64,000 bases of DNA from Bacteroidota bacterium (GTDB lineage: Bacteria; Bacteroidota; Bacteroidia; Chitinophagales; Chitinophagaceae), in NCBI GenBank assembly GCA_020161535.1, contig JAIUNW010000006.1:174234-238233 (forward strand), in the 5' to 3' direction. A model generated the notes under the pieces. The model was not told where the DNA came from, searched no databases, and worked only from the letters and a program-made list of their open reading frames with translations. This document shows positions 17,388-26,352 of the stretch, piece by piece (the first letter of the stretch is position 1; each line of letters starts with the position of its first letter). A program made the position numbers and the translations under genes.

Positions 17388-18989
17388 ATGTTTCTTCGCC
17401 CCTTGCAGCAGTATCGTGTATCCTTGCATCAATTTTTTTTGCTGGTGTTGGTCCTGGCTTGCTTTGCCGAAGCCACTGCCCAACAGAAGCCTGCCCGCCA
17501 GGCAAACGCCGCTCGCCAACCAACTGCCACCCACCCAAAGAATAACATCCGCCAACAAAATAGCAGCAGTCAACCAACCACCACTCGCCAACCAAATATC
17601 ATTTATATCTATGCCGACGACCTGGGCTACGGTGAACTCGGCAGCTATGGCCAGCAGAAAATAAAAACCCCGCAGCTCGACCAGATGGCCCGCGAGGGGA
17701 TGCGGTTCACTCAACACTATAGCAGCGCACCGGTTTGCGCCGCCGCCCGCTGTATGCTGCTCACCGGCAAAAATGCCGGTCATTCGTATATCAGGGGGAA
17801 TTATGAATTGGGAGGTTTTAGTGATGATAAAGAAGCCGGACAAATGCCGCTGCCCGAAGGTTGTTTTACCCTCGCTAAAATGTTGCAGAAAGCGGGCTAT
17901 ACCACCGGCATGTCGGGCAAATGGGGCCTGGGCATGGCTGGCACCACCGGCTCGCCGCTGAAACAGGGCTTCGATTATTATTATGGGGTACTCGACCAGA
18001 AACAAGCCCACAATTATTACCCCACCCATCTTTGGGAGAACGATCGCTGGGACAGCCTGCCCAACCCGCCTTTGTATGTGCACCAGCCGCTCGATTCAAA
18101 TACTGCAACTGAGGCCGATTTCAACCGCTTCAAAGGCATACAATACGCACCCGCGAAGATGACCGAAAAGGCCCTGGCCTTTATCGACAAAAACCAAAAA
18201 AAGCCCTTCTTTTTGTACCTGCCCTACACCCTGCCGCATCTCTCGCTCCAGGTACCCGACGAATGGGTCAGGAAATACATCGGCCAGTTTGATGAACAGC
18301 CCTACTACGGACAAAATGGCTATACCGCCCACCAATACCCCAAATCAGCCTATGCCGCCATGATCAGTTACCTGGATGCTCAGGTAGGCATTATTTTGCA
18401 GGAACTGAAAAACCGCGGACTAGACGACAATACCATTGTTTTTTTCTCGAGCGACAATGGCGCCACCATGTTAAAACAGGCAAATACTGCTTTTTTCAAC
18501 AGCATGGGCGGCCTCCGCGGTGCTAAAATGGATCTTTACGAAGGCGGCATTCGCGAACCCCTGCTGGTTCGCTGGCCGAAAAAGATCCGCCCGGGCACCG
18601 TCAACAGCCAGCCTTCGGTGCAATACGACATGATGGCCACTTTTGCCGAACTGGCGGGCATACCGGTTCCTGCAAGTACCGATGGGTTGTCGCTGTTGCC
18701 AGCCCTGCTCGGCAAAAAGCAGCCAGTGCATGAATACTTATATTTTGAGTATCCGGAAAACGGCGGACAAGTAGCCATTCGTTTGGGCGACTGGAAGGGC
18801 ATCCGGGTAGGCGTGCAGAAAGACCCAAAAGCCCCCTGGCAACTCTACAACCTCGCCACTGACCCCGCCGAAACAAACGACCTGGCGGCGCAACAGCCCG
18901 CCATCATCCAACGCCTGAATGAGATCCAGCGGCGCGAACACCAACCCGCACACATCAAAGATTGGGAGATTATTGACCCGAAATTTTAA
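17388..18989 (+). CDS. Secreted sulfatase (formylglycine-dependent type)
   Basis: A type I sulfatase of 533 residues that would remove sulfate esters from a glycan or other substrate. The start at 17388 (MFLRPLQQYRVSLHQFF) gives the signal peptide; the longer frame does not. After a Gln/Pro/Thr-rich linker (about 35-70) come IIYIYADDLGYGELGSYG with metal-binding Asp pair, then the maturation motif C117-A-A119-A-R121 followed by LLTGKN, GKWGLG, FFSSDNGAT and FAELAGIP. The usual Pro of C-x-P-x-R is Ala, a variant still accepted by anaerobic or aerobic maturases in some families. No maturase is in the window. The 3' end overlaps the convergent glycosyltransferase by 20 bp. Confidence 0.92.
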   Translation: MFLRPLQQYRVSLHQFFLLVLVLACFAEATAQQKPARQANAARQPTATHPKNNIRQQNSSSQPTTTRQPNIIYIYADDLGYGELGSYGQQKIKTPQLDQMAREGMRFTQHYSSAPVCAAARCMLLTGKNAGHSYIRGNYELGGFSDDKEAGQMPLPEGCFTLAKMLQKAGYTTGMSGKWGLGMAGTTGSPLKQGFDYYYGVLDQKQAHNYYPTHLWENDRWDSLPNPPLYVHQPLDSNTATEADFNRFKGIQYAPAKMTEKALAFIDKNQKKPFFLYLPYTLPHLSLQVPDEWVRKYIGQFDEQPYYGQNGYTAHQYPKSAYAAMISYLDAQVGIILQELKNRGLDDNTIVFFSSDNGATMLKQANTAFFNSMGGLRGAKMDLYEGGIREPLLVRWPKKIRPGTVNSQPSVQYDMMATFAELAGIPVPASTDGLSLLPALLGKKQPVHEYLYFEYPENGGQVAIRLGDWKGIRVGVQKDPKAPWQLYNLATDPAETNDLAAQQPAIIQRLNEIQRREHQPAHIKDWEIIDPKF

Positions 18990-20823
18990 CCCCACCCGTC
19001 GGGTCCAAAGATGGTTTAGCTTCACCCGTCGTGTGCAAAGGCGCATAAAATCGCGTTTGAAACGAAGCGACAGCCACCGGCCCCTGGAAGAAACTCGGTG
19101 CCGAAACCCAGGCCAGCCAGCGTTCCTGCACATATTCGGGACGGGAAGAAGGCAGCAAAAAGCCCATCTGTAAACGCGATACGGGGAAGAATGCAAAGCG
19201 CTTTTCCACCTTCACGCGGCAGCGGCGATCTTGCAGGCTGTCGAATGTTTCGGGCGAACTGAATACCAATTGTGGCTTCTGCCGGGCCTGGATGATCAGC
19301 GATTCGAAACCGGTATAATACACTGTATTGGTCGCATAAAAATCCAGCGAATAAGAAACCGGCTCTACCAGGTGTACCGGCTCATCGGGCTGGTTGGCGG
19401 CCAGCCAGAAAGCCGCCTGTGTGCCTGCCTGGTAACGCAGCAACACCGGATAAAAAAACATATTGAGAAAGCCGTACAAGGTCAGGGCCGCCAGGTAGGT
19501 TGATAATAAGACGCGGGATCGTTCCAGGGGCAGGTGAATCGCCGAAAGCCCGCTGTCCAGAAAACCCCTGAAACAGAGCCAAACCAATCCGCCGCCCAAC
19601 AACACCCAACCCAATACCCACCAGTAGCCACCGCCACTCAGCAAGCCCCAAATCACTGCGCAGGCCAACAATAAAACCAGGATCACCAGCACTTGCGCAC
19701 GCGCCGCAAAACGCCAAACCCGGGCATTGTCGGCCATACCCACCAACCATTGCGCCAGCAATACCGCAAAAAATGGGAACACCATATTCAAGTAGTGCGA
19801 CAGTTGGAAGCGCGACAAAGAGAACAATAAAAAAGCCGATATCGACACGCCCGCACACAACGCATCGAGCGATCGCTGTTTGAAAATTGATTGCCCCAGG
19901 GCCAGGTACAACCAAACCGACCAGGGCAGAAAGGCCCAAAGCAGGGTATGCAGGTAAAAAAAGGGCTCGCCCTGGCCCCGAATAGGGCCGTTATTGAAGA
20001 AACGCCCCCATTGACTGTCCCAGAAAAAAAATTGGATACCCGACACCCCCTGCCGACCAAAAACCTCCTTGTCAGGATGCGCATCAAACTGTACCCACAA
20101 GCAATACAGTTCTGGCAGTATAAAAATAAAGACCAGCAACAATCCGATCCACCAGCGCCGCCGCCGGAGTTGATGTACCATTCCCTGCCAGCCATCAGAC
20201 GGCGGCTCGCCCGTGTGCAGGGCATCCGGAATCAGGCTGTTTCCAGCACCCTTCCACCAAAACCACAGCAAGCCGGCAATAACCGGAATTAGCACAAAAA
20301 TCCCTTTGGTCATGATAGCGGCGGCCAGCCAGGCCGAGCCGGCAATCACTTCCGTCCACTGCTGGGTCATCGCCTTTCGATAGTGATACACCGCGCCCAT
20401 CAGCATACCGGTTAGGTAGGGTTCGGCCCGCACATCGTTGTTCGATATCACCAGGTGCAATGCGGTGAGGTACACCAGCAGGGCCACCTGGGCCACAGTG
20501 CGACCATGCCAGCGCAGGGCATATTCCCAGCAATACCATCCCCCAATGCCCCAGAAAACCAGGGCCGGCAGTTTGTACGCAAAGGAACTCAGGCCAAACA
20601 AAGCATATGAAAACGCCGCCATCCAGAAAGGAAAATGCGGTTTATCGAGCCAGTCGGTGCCGTGGGCAAACAGGTTTACCAGGTCGCCCCGGTTATACAT
20701 GCCCTTGGCAATGCTGGCATACAGTGCACCGTCGGGTTCCATAATATCAGCACTGATCGCACTGATATTCACCAGCACGCCCAATAGTACAAGTAACCTA
20801 AATATGTTTTTTGGCGCGATCAT
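18970..20823 (-). CDS. Membrane glycosyltransferase, family 39 (ArnT/PMT-like)
   Basis: About 617 residues with 10-12 hydrophobic segments and a C-terminal soluble part. The first periplasmic loop has the acidic motif ISADIMEPDGALYASIAKGM and later DKPHFPFWM, as in lipid-phosphosugar-dependent transferases of the GT39/PMT_2 group (EPDE/W and DKPP). Such enzymes move a sugar from an undecaprenyl carrier onto lipid A, protein or another acceptor at the outer face of the inner membrane. Start at ATG 20823 (MIAPKNIFRLLVLLG) puts the first helix at the N-terminus. It follows the FG-GAP lipoprotein gene by 90 bp on the same strand. Confidence 0.87.
   Translation of the reverse strand: MIAPKNIFRLLVLLGVLVNISAISADIMEPDGALYASIAKGMYNRGDLVNLFAHGTDWLDKPHFPFWMAAFSYALFGLSSFAYKLPALVFWGIGGWYCWEYALRWHGRTVAQVALLVYLTALHLVISNNDVRAEPYLTGMLMGAVYHYRKAMTQQWTEVIAGSAWLAAAIMTKGIFVLIPVIAGLLWFWWKGAGNSLIPDALHTGEPPSDGWQGMVHQLRRRRWWIGLLLVFIFILPELYCLWVQFDAHPDKEVFGRQGVSGIQFFFWDSQWGRFFNNGPIRGQGEPFFYLHTLLWAFLPWSVWLYLALGQSIFKQRSLDALCAGVSISAFLLFSLSRFQLSHYLNMVFPFFAVLLAQWLVGMADNARVWRFAARAQVLVILVLLLACAVIWGLLSGGGYWWVLGWVLLGGGLVWLCFRGFLDSGLSAIHLPLERSRVLLSTYLAALTLYGFLNMFFYPVLLRYQAGTQAAFWLAANQPDEPVHLVEPVSYSLDFYATNTVYYTGFESLIIQARQKPQLVFSSPETFDSLQDRRCRVKVEKRFAFFPVSRLQMGFLLPSSRPEYVQERWLAWVSAPSFFQGPVAVASFQTRFYAPLHTTGEAKPSLDPTGGVKISGQ
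18994..19034. repeat. ACCCGTCGGGT palindrome family, cluster 2
   Basis: ACCCGTCGGGT at 18994-19004 and a degenerate ACCCGTCGTGT at 19024-19034 lie inside the 3' end of the glycosyltransferase gene. They encode its C-terminal tail just beyond the convergent sulfatase. Confidence 0.5.
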
Positions 20824-20913
20824 GTCAATCCAAACCAACCAGTGCCCTACCGCATAAAGATCGCCCAATGGCCTAAAATGACCAAGGGGCCGGCGGAAAG
20901 GCCGCCACGGTTT

Positions 20914-23900
20914 TTATTGCCAGGTTAATGTTGCCCCGGTCGACAACAAGATGCCCGGCACCGACTGCGACAAAAAGCTATTGCCATAATAGACTTCTTC
21001 CAATCGCTGTCGCCCATCCGCTTCTTTGATCAACGCGCGATGTTTACCCGCAGGCGCAGTCATCCTTTGCATAATAGCATTTGCCCTGAACACCAGCAGC
21101 GGCGCGCGGTTCTGACTGGCCAGTACGGCAAAGCCCTGTTGGTCGATTCGCAGTAAGGCCAAGGCGCGGCCATCGCCGGGAATAAAGAGTCCGCTGTTAG
21201 AAAACGACAAGGCCCTGAAACCGCCCTTACCATTGCCCACTAAAACCAATCCGTTAAGGGCATCGCATCGGCCGGTATTCATGTCCATACCAAAGTCATT
21301 GCCATTGATTAACAGGTCAAGGTTGCCATCGCCGTTGATATCGGCTGGCATCAAGGCCATCAGTGGTGCAAACTGCGCTTCGGGTGGCAAAGGGATTAAA
21401 TTAAATTTACCAGCACCCAGGTTCTGCATATACATGGATGCATTGTCACGAATATGATAAATCGTGGCATCTTTTAGGTCTTCCGCATATAAAATGTCTT
21501 TCAATTGCAAACGCCCAAATTCACGGTAATACGGATAGCGTCGTCGCAGGCCAATCAACTGCTCAATCATTTCATCGCGACCAAAAGCCGGGTATTCATG
21601 CCGGTTGCCGGCTGAATCAGCGAAGTACACCGTGGGGATGGCATCAAAGCGGCCGTCTTTATTAAAATCACCACCATAGATACCCAGCGGATGCGCCGAA
21701 TCACATTGGTACAAAGTATTGGTGCCACTATTACCAATGATGTAGTCGATATCGCCATCATTGTCGAAATCACCACCGGTAATACTATTCCACCAACCCG
21801 TGCGTGTGGCGATACCACTACCCGCTGTCACATTGCTGAAATGGCCTTTGTCGTTGTGCAAGAGCAGGAGCGATTGCCACTCGCGACAAAGAATCACATC
21901 CATCCAGCCGTCGTTGTCGTAATCGGTAAACAGCGCATCGGCAATCATACCGGCATTGATTAGATCGGGGGCGATTTGTTCCTGCACGGCAGTGAATCGC
22001 GCCTGGCCCTGGCGGCTGTCATTTCGCATAAGCATCGACGTTATAGGCAGGGGATAGTGCCCCGGATCAACGCGACCAGTGCGCAACAGATCAAGATCAC
22101 CATCGTTGTCGATATCAGCCGCCTTGATGGCCATGCCACTGATGGTTATACCAGGAAGAGCGAGGGTATCTATAGCAAAAACGCCTTTGCCATTGTTGAT
22201 ATATAGCTTGTCCTGGTACCCCTTGCTGTTGCGTTCCGCTTCTACGCCACCGCTCACTACATACAAGTCTTGGTCGCCATCGCCATCGGCGTCAAAAAAA
22301 AGCAAGCCGGCATCTTCCGTTTGTTTCACCGCTTTTTCGTTGACCAAAGGCTGGATCTTGAACTTGCCCCCAGGCACTTGCAATGCCAATTGGGTGGCAT
22401 GGCCTTTCGCGCCACCCAGCACGAAATCATCGAGTAAATCGCCATTCACATCGGCTACGGCCAAAGCCGGACCGTACTGCGATAATTTGTGTGGGATGAG
22501 TCGCTGTACATTGAAGTCGATAAAGTCTGTTTCAGGCGCTGACAGGTGCAACCCAATTTCGTTGGTGATTTCTTGCAGCGGTATGGGCGGATGGGCGTTC
22601 CAGTTAGCAGTGTCGGTTGGCTGTTGGGCCTGGCGGTAATCAACCAGGAGGCGTTGGTTGGCCTTCACCGCTTTGAGCAGTTGTTGGGCGCCGTTGGGCC
22701 AGGTAACCAAGATGGAATCAATGCTGCTTGTCTGACCCAAACCCAGGTGCACATATTGACTTTGTGACGACAAGTAACCACGTGCCGGATTGAATTCAAC
22801 AAACTGTTCTGTGCCCTTGCTATGCAACGTCGCCATCGCACCATAGCCCTGGCGGTTCAGGCTATCGCCTTTAAAGCTGATTTGCAGCCAGTGCTTACTA
22901 GTATCCGAAGCTGCGTTGTTGCGGTAAACCAGTGCCGGGCCGTTGATGGCGTTCATGATACAATCCAGGTCGCCGTCATGGTCGATGTCCGCATATACGG
23001 CACCGTTAGAATAGGCGGCAGTGCCCAAACCCCAGTCGTGGCTTACGTCTTCAAAACCGAGTTCGCCCGATGCGCCTTTGTTGCGAAAAGCGAAGTCGGG
23101 TATTTTGACGGAAGGAATTTGTTCCAGCAGGTCTTTTTTCGAGAGCAGGTTGCTGGCCATAGGACGATAGGCCAGAAAGTCGCGATCGCTCAGGTCTTTG
23201 GCGAAGCCATTGCTGATGATGAGGTCGCGCCAGCCATCGTTGTCGAAATCGGCCAGCAGGGGCGTCCAACTCCAATCGGTTTCGGCCATGCCTGCCAGTA
23301 AACCAATTTCACTGAACAGGGGCAGTTTTATCTTTTTATCAGCCGCACCCGGAACAGTGTCGAATCGATAGCCCTGGTTGAGTTGGAACGTATTTCGTAC
23401 AAACTGGTAGTCGTAGTCGTAAAAGTCGTTGTAGATATAGTTGGTGTAGTTGCCGGGGGGCGACATGGTTTTTTTGCGGTAATTGTCTTTGGATAGCATA
23501 TCTAGGGTAACGATATCAGCGAGTCCATCGTTGTTTACATCCTGCACATCATTGCCCATGGCGCTATAACTGGTATGCTTAAACGAAGTGGGTGCGGCAT
23601 TAATAAAATGCCCGCGACCATCGTTGATCCAAAGCAAATCATTGGAGAGATAATCATTGCTGACATAAATGTCTTTAAAGCCATCGCGGTTGATATCGGT
23701 GATGGTAACCCCGAGCCCAAAGCCATCCAGTAGAATGCCTGCTTCTTTGCCGATTTCTGTAAAATGACCCTGGTCATTTCTGTACAAGCGGTCGCGGCCG
23801 GCACTGGAGCCATCGGTTGTTTTATGACGGTAGGTATTGGGTTGATACCCGTTTTGCATTTTGTCGGCCACCAGCAGATACATATCCAGGTCGCCATCGT

Positions 23901-24459
23901 TGTCGTAGTCAAAAAAAGCTGCCTGGGTGCTGAAACTGGTATCGGCGAGGCCGTAGTCGGCGGCTGCTTCTTTAAAATGCGGCACCAGCAAGGTGTTGGA
24001 TGAGTTGTTAGCAGCGCCTTCGTTGATGTACAGCAGGTTTTTTCTTTTGGCCGGATCGTTGTAGCGGGAAGCGCTAATATAAAGGTCCATCCAGCCATCG
24101 TTGTTGATGTCGACGGTCGACACGCCGTTGCACCAACGACCCTCGCCGCCCACACCGGCCGCCTGGGTAACATTCTCAAATTGCCAATCCCCTTTGTTCA
24201 GGTACAGTGCGTTGCTACCCATATTGGCGGTGAAATATATATCTTCTTTGCCATCGTTGTTGAAGTCGGCTACTGCCACACCGCCGCCATTGAAAGTGTA
24301 TTCGTAGTCGAGGATGTTGGTGCTGTCGTTTTCGATGATGCTGTTCTTAAAATCGATGCCGGTTTCGGTTGCAGGCAAAACGGTGAACAGTGTCTTATTC
24401 GACTTCTCGCTACAGGCTGTGAAAGCCAGTATAACGAAAAGGCAAAGTAGTTTAGACAT
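20914..24459 (-). CDS. FG-GAP/VCBS-repeat lipoprotein with ASPIC/UnbV domain
   Basis: An 1181-residue surface lipoprotein with lipobox cysteine C16 (ILAFTAC). It is built of many FG-GAP/VCBS blades of the form VADFNNDGKEDIYF, VDINNDGWMDLYI and ADIDHDGDLDCIMN; each DxDxDG-like loop should bind calcium, giving beta-propellers. Around residues 520-600 an ASPIC/UnbV module is seen (GYGAMATLHSKG, LGLGQTSSIDSILVTWPNG), so it is of the CRTAC1-like type. Start at 24459 is chosen because the longer frame would begin within the terminator hairpin at 24486-24519. It lies directly after susD, which suggests a surface partner of the SusC/SusD importer. Confidence 0.88.
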   Translation of the reverse strand: MSKLLCLFVILAFTACSEKSNKTLFTVLPATETGIDFKNSIIENDSTNILDYEYTFNGGGVAVADFNNDGKEDIYFTANMGSNALYLNKGDWQFENVTQAAGVGGEGRWCNGVSTVDINNDGWMDLYISASRYNDPAKRKNLLYINEGAANNSSNTLLVPHFKEAAADYGLADTSFSTQAAFFDYDNDGDLDMYLLVADKMQNGYQPNTYRHKTTDGSSAGRDRLYRNDQGHFTEIGKEAGILLDGFGLGVTITDINRDGFKDIYVSNDYLSNDLLWINDGRGHFINAAPTSFKHTSYSAMGNDVQDVNNDGLADIVTLDMLSKDNYRKKTMSPPGNYTNYIYNDFYDYDYQFVRNTFQLNQGYRFDTVPGAADKKIKLPLFSEIGLLAGMAETDWSWTPLLADFDNDGWRDLIISNGFAKDLSDRDFLAYRPMASNLLSKKDLLEQIPSVKIPDFAFRNKGASGELGFEDVSHDWGLGTAAYSNGAVYADIDHDGDLDCIMNAINGPALVYRNNAASDTSKHWLQISFKGDSLNRQGYGAMATLHSKGTEQFVEFNPARGYLSSQSQYVHLGLGQTSSIDSILVTWPNGAQQLLKAVKANQRLLVDYRQAQQPTDTANWNAHPPIPLQEITNEIGLHLSAPETDFIDFNVQRLIPHKLSQYGPALAVADVNGDLLDDFVLGGAKGHATQLALQVPGGKFKIQPLVNEKAVKQTEDAGLLFFDADGDGDQDLYVVSGGVEAERNSKGYQDKLYINNGKGVFAIDTLALPGITISGMAIKAADIDNDGDLDLLRTGRVDPGHYPLPITSMLMRNDSRQGQARFTAVQEQIAPDLINAGMIADALFTDYDNDGWMDVILCREWQSLLLLHNDKGHFSNVTAGSGIATRTGWWNSITGGDFDNDGDIDYIIGNSGTNTLYQCDSAHPLGIYGGDFNKDGRFDAIPTVYFADSAGNRHEYPAFGRDEMIEQLIGLRRRYPYYREFGRLQLKDILYAEDLKDATIYHIRDNASMYMQNLGAGKFNLIPLPPEAQFAPLMALMPADINGDGNLDLLINGNDFGMDMNTGRCDALNGLVLVGNGKGGFRALSFSNSGLFIPGDGRALALLRIDQQGFAVLASQNRAPLLVFRANAIMQRMTAPAGKHRALIKEADGRQRLEEVYYGNSFLSQSVPGILLSTGATLTWQ

Positions 24460-24485
24460 CTTGATCGGAATTTGAGAAATAAAAA

Positions 24486-24519
24486 AAGAGACATCTAAAT
24501 ATACATCTAGATGTCTCTT
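24486..24519 (-). terminator. Terminator or attenuator after susD
   Basis: AAGAGACATCTA (24486-24497) pairs exactly with TAGATGTCTCTT (24508-24519). On the minus strand a T-run follows. It sits between susD and the FG-GAP gene, so the third gene would need read-through or its own promoter. Confidence 0.8.
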
Positions 24520-24552
24520 CAAATCTTGGATTATTAATCCTTCAGCCGGTTA

Positions 24553-26322
24553 TCAGTAACCCGGGTTTTGTGTCAGGGTGGAAGTGCCCCCTGTTGAACT
24601 CAGGTCAATCTGGTTTTGCGGAATCGGGAAATATTCGTTTTTGTTGGCGGTGAAACTGCCGCCGCGGATATCTGAAACATAAGTGCCTTCGTAGGCGAAG
24701 AACTTATTGATTTCAGTAGGCGCAATGCCCCAACGGGAAAGGTCAAAGTAACGGTGTCCTTCCATGGCCAGTTCCAGTTTGCGTTCAAAGTAGATCGCTT
24801 TCAGCGCTGTTTCTTTGGCAGCAAAAATGGGTGAACCAGCAGGATAGGGTTTTACGTTGTAGTTGGCAGCCGGCGTAGTTGAAAATCCTGCCAGCGGTGT
24901 AGCATCGTTGATGTACTTGTAAACAGCAGACTGCGGTGAAGCAGCGCGATTGCGCACGCGATTGACATAGGCCATCGCAGTGGTAAGTGATCCGCCCTGT
25001 GCTTCTGCTTCGGCTGCCAGTAACAATACATCTGCAAAACGGATTACATGGATATTAATGGCTGAACCAGGTGCCCATGAAATACGGTCGCTGTAGGTGT
25101 CTTGTGTAGCTTGCCAATAAACGTTTTTCTTCGGCGCATATGGGCCAGAGAAAGCCTGGTCACGAATCCAGTCATAACCTGGGTGATTGCCCCAATCTTT
25201 ATAAGGGATACCGCGACGACCAACCGTCCAGTCGAGACGAGGATCAAGGTTACCCGAATAAAGCGTAAAGGGTTCATTGGATTTGATACCAATGTCATTG
25301 TTCACCATTACACTGTTGTAGGTATCGACCATCGGAAGGCCATTGGCATCCGTGCGATAAGAGTTTACCAGGTCAAGTGTTGGCTGGTAAAATCCGCAAC
25401 ATCCGAAGGGGCTGTTACCGTAAGGGAAATTCAACATTTCTCCCGCGTTGCCGCTCGAGATATCACCGGTTCCAGCCTTGGCCACCATCTGGATCGCAAA
25501 AACCGTTTCTTCATTGTTTTTCTCTGCGGGATCGAAGTTGTCTTCAAAACGGGCAGGCAAATCATATTTGTCGCCTTTTGAATTTGTTCCATTGTTGATC
25601 ACATCGGTGAAAACAGTAACCGCTTCACTGTACTTCTTCTCGTATACCAATGCTTTGCCCAGATAAGCGCCGGCAGCCCATTTGTTCACGCGGCCTACGG
25701 CGGGCGCTGTGCCACTCAGGTTTTCGTAGGCAAATTTAAAATCTGCCTCAATGTTGGGCCAGATGTCAACATTGTTTGGTGCCTTCAGGTCGGTGGTTGT
25801 TTCGTCCACCCAGGGAACCATGTTGAACATCTTCTTCAGGTCGAAATAATAGTGTGCACGAAGAAAACGAGCCTCGGCAATCAATGTCGTTTTGGTTTCT
25901 TCTGCGATGCCTTCGGCAATACCAGCCACCCGAAGCACAGAGTTGCAACGAGCAATGCCTTCATAATCGGCGCGCCATTTGGCATTGAAGAAACCATTAC
26001 TGGGGTCTGATTTACCGGTGGCGATCAGGTTGATGGGCGGTTGGTCACCGGCATCACTTCCTTTGTGGGCATCACCCGCAGCAACAGAACCATAAATCCA
26101 GTTGGTGGGTGCTGATTCCCAGGTGCCACCACCTACGTTTTGTCCATCGAGTGCGGCATAAGCGCCCACCAGCAAGGCTGTCACCCCTTTTTCATTTGCC
26201 AGTACTGGCTCTGTCAGGTTACCCAACAGCGGCTTTTCCAGGAATGATTTGCTACAGGAATCCAGACCAACACTGGCTGCCACCAATAGCGAACAAGTGA
26301 TTAAATATTTAGCGTGTTTCAT
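24553..26322 (-). CDS. RagB/SusD family nutrient-binding lipoprotein
   Basis: A 589-residue surface lipoprotein (lipobox cysteine C23 in GLDSC), the glycan- or ligand-binding lid of the SusC channel encoded just upstream. SusD features are clear: SFLEKPLLGNLTEPVLANEKGVTALLVGAYAAL near the start, TPR-like helices (RFLRAHYYFDLKKMFNMVPWV, AYLGKALVYEKKYSEAVTVF), and the C-terminal RFADVLLLAAEAEAQGG, YFERKLELAMEGHRYFDLSRWG and YFPIPQNQIDL. A CC pair (SPFGCCGFYQP) is unusual and could be a ligand-site feature. Gap to susC is 30 bp. Confidence 0.96.
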   Translation of the reverse strand: MKHAKYLITCSLLVAASVGLDSCSKSFLEKPLLGNLTEPVLANEKGVTALLVGAYAALDGQNVGGGTWESAPTNWIYGSVAAGDAHKGSDAGDQPPINLIATGKSDPSNGFFNAKWRADYEGIARCNSVLRVAGIAEGIAEETKTTLIAEARFLRAHYYFDLKKMFNMVPWVDETTTDLKAPNNVDIWPNIEADFKFAYENLSGTAPAVGRVNKWAAGAYLGKALVYEKKYSEAVTVFTDVINNGTNSKGDKYDLPARFEDNFDPAEKNNEETVFAIQMVAKAGTGDISSGNAGEMLNFPYGNSPFGCCGFYQPTLDLVNSYRTDANGLPMVDTYNSVMVNNDIGIKSNEPFTLYSGNLDPRLDWTVGRRGIPYKDWGNHPGYDWIRDQAFSGPYAPKKNVYWQATQDTYSDRISWAPGSAINIHVIRFADVLLLAAEAEAQGGSLTTAMAYVNRVRNRAASPQSAVYKYINDATPLAGFSTTPAANYNVKPYPAGSPIFAAKETALKAIYFERKLELAMEGHRYFDLSRWGIAPTEINKFFAYEGTYVSDIRGGSFTANKNEYFPIPQNQIDLSSTGGTSTLTQNPGY

Positions 26323-26352
26323 TGTAATTCTTTTGATGTTTACAGGTATAGA

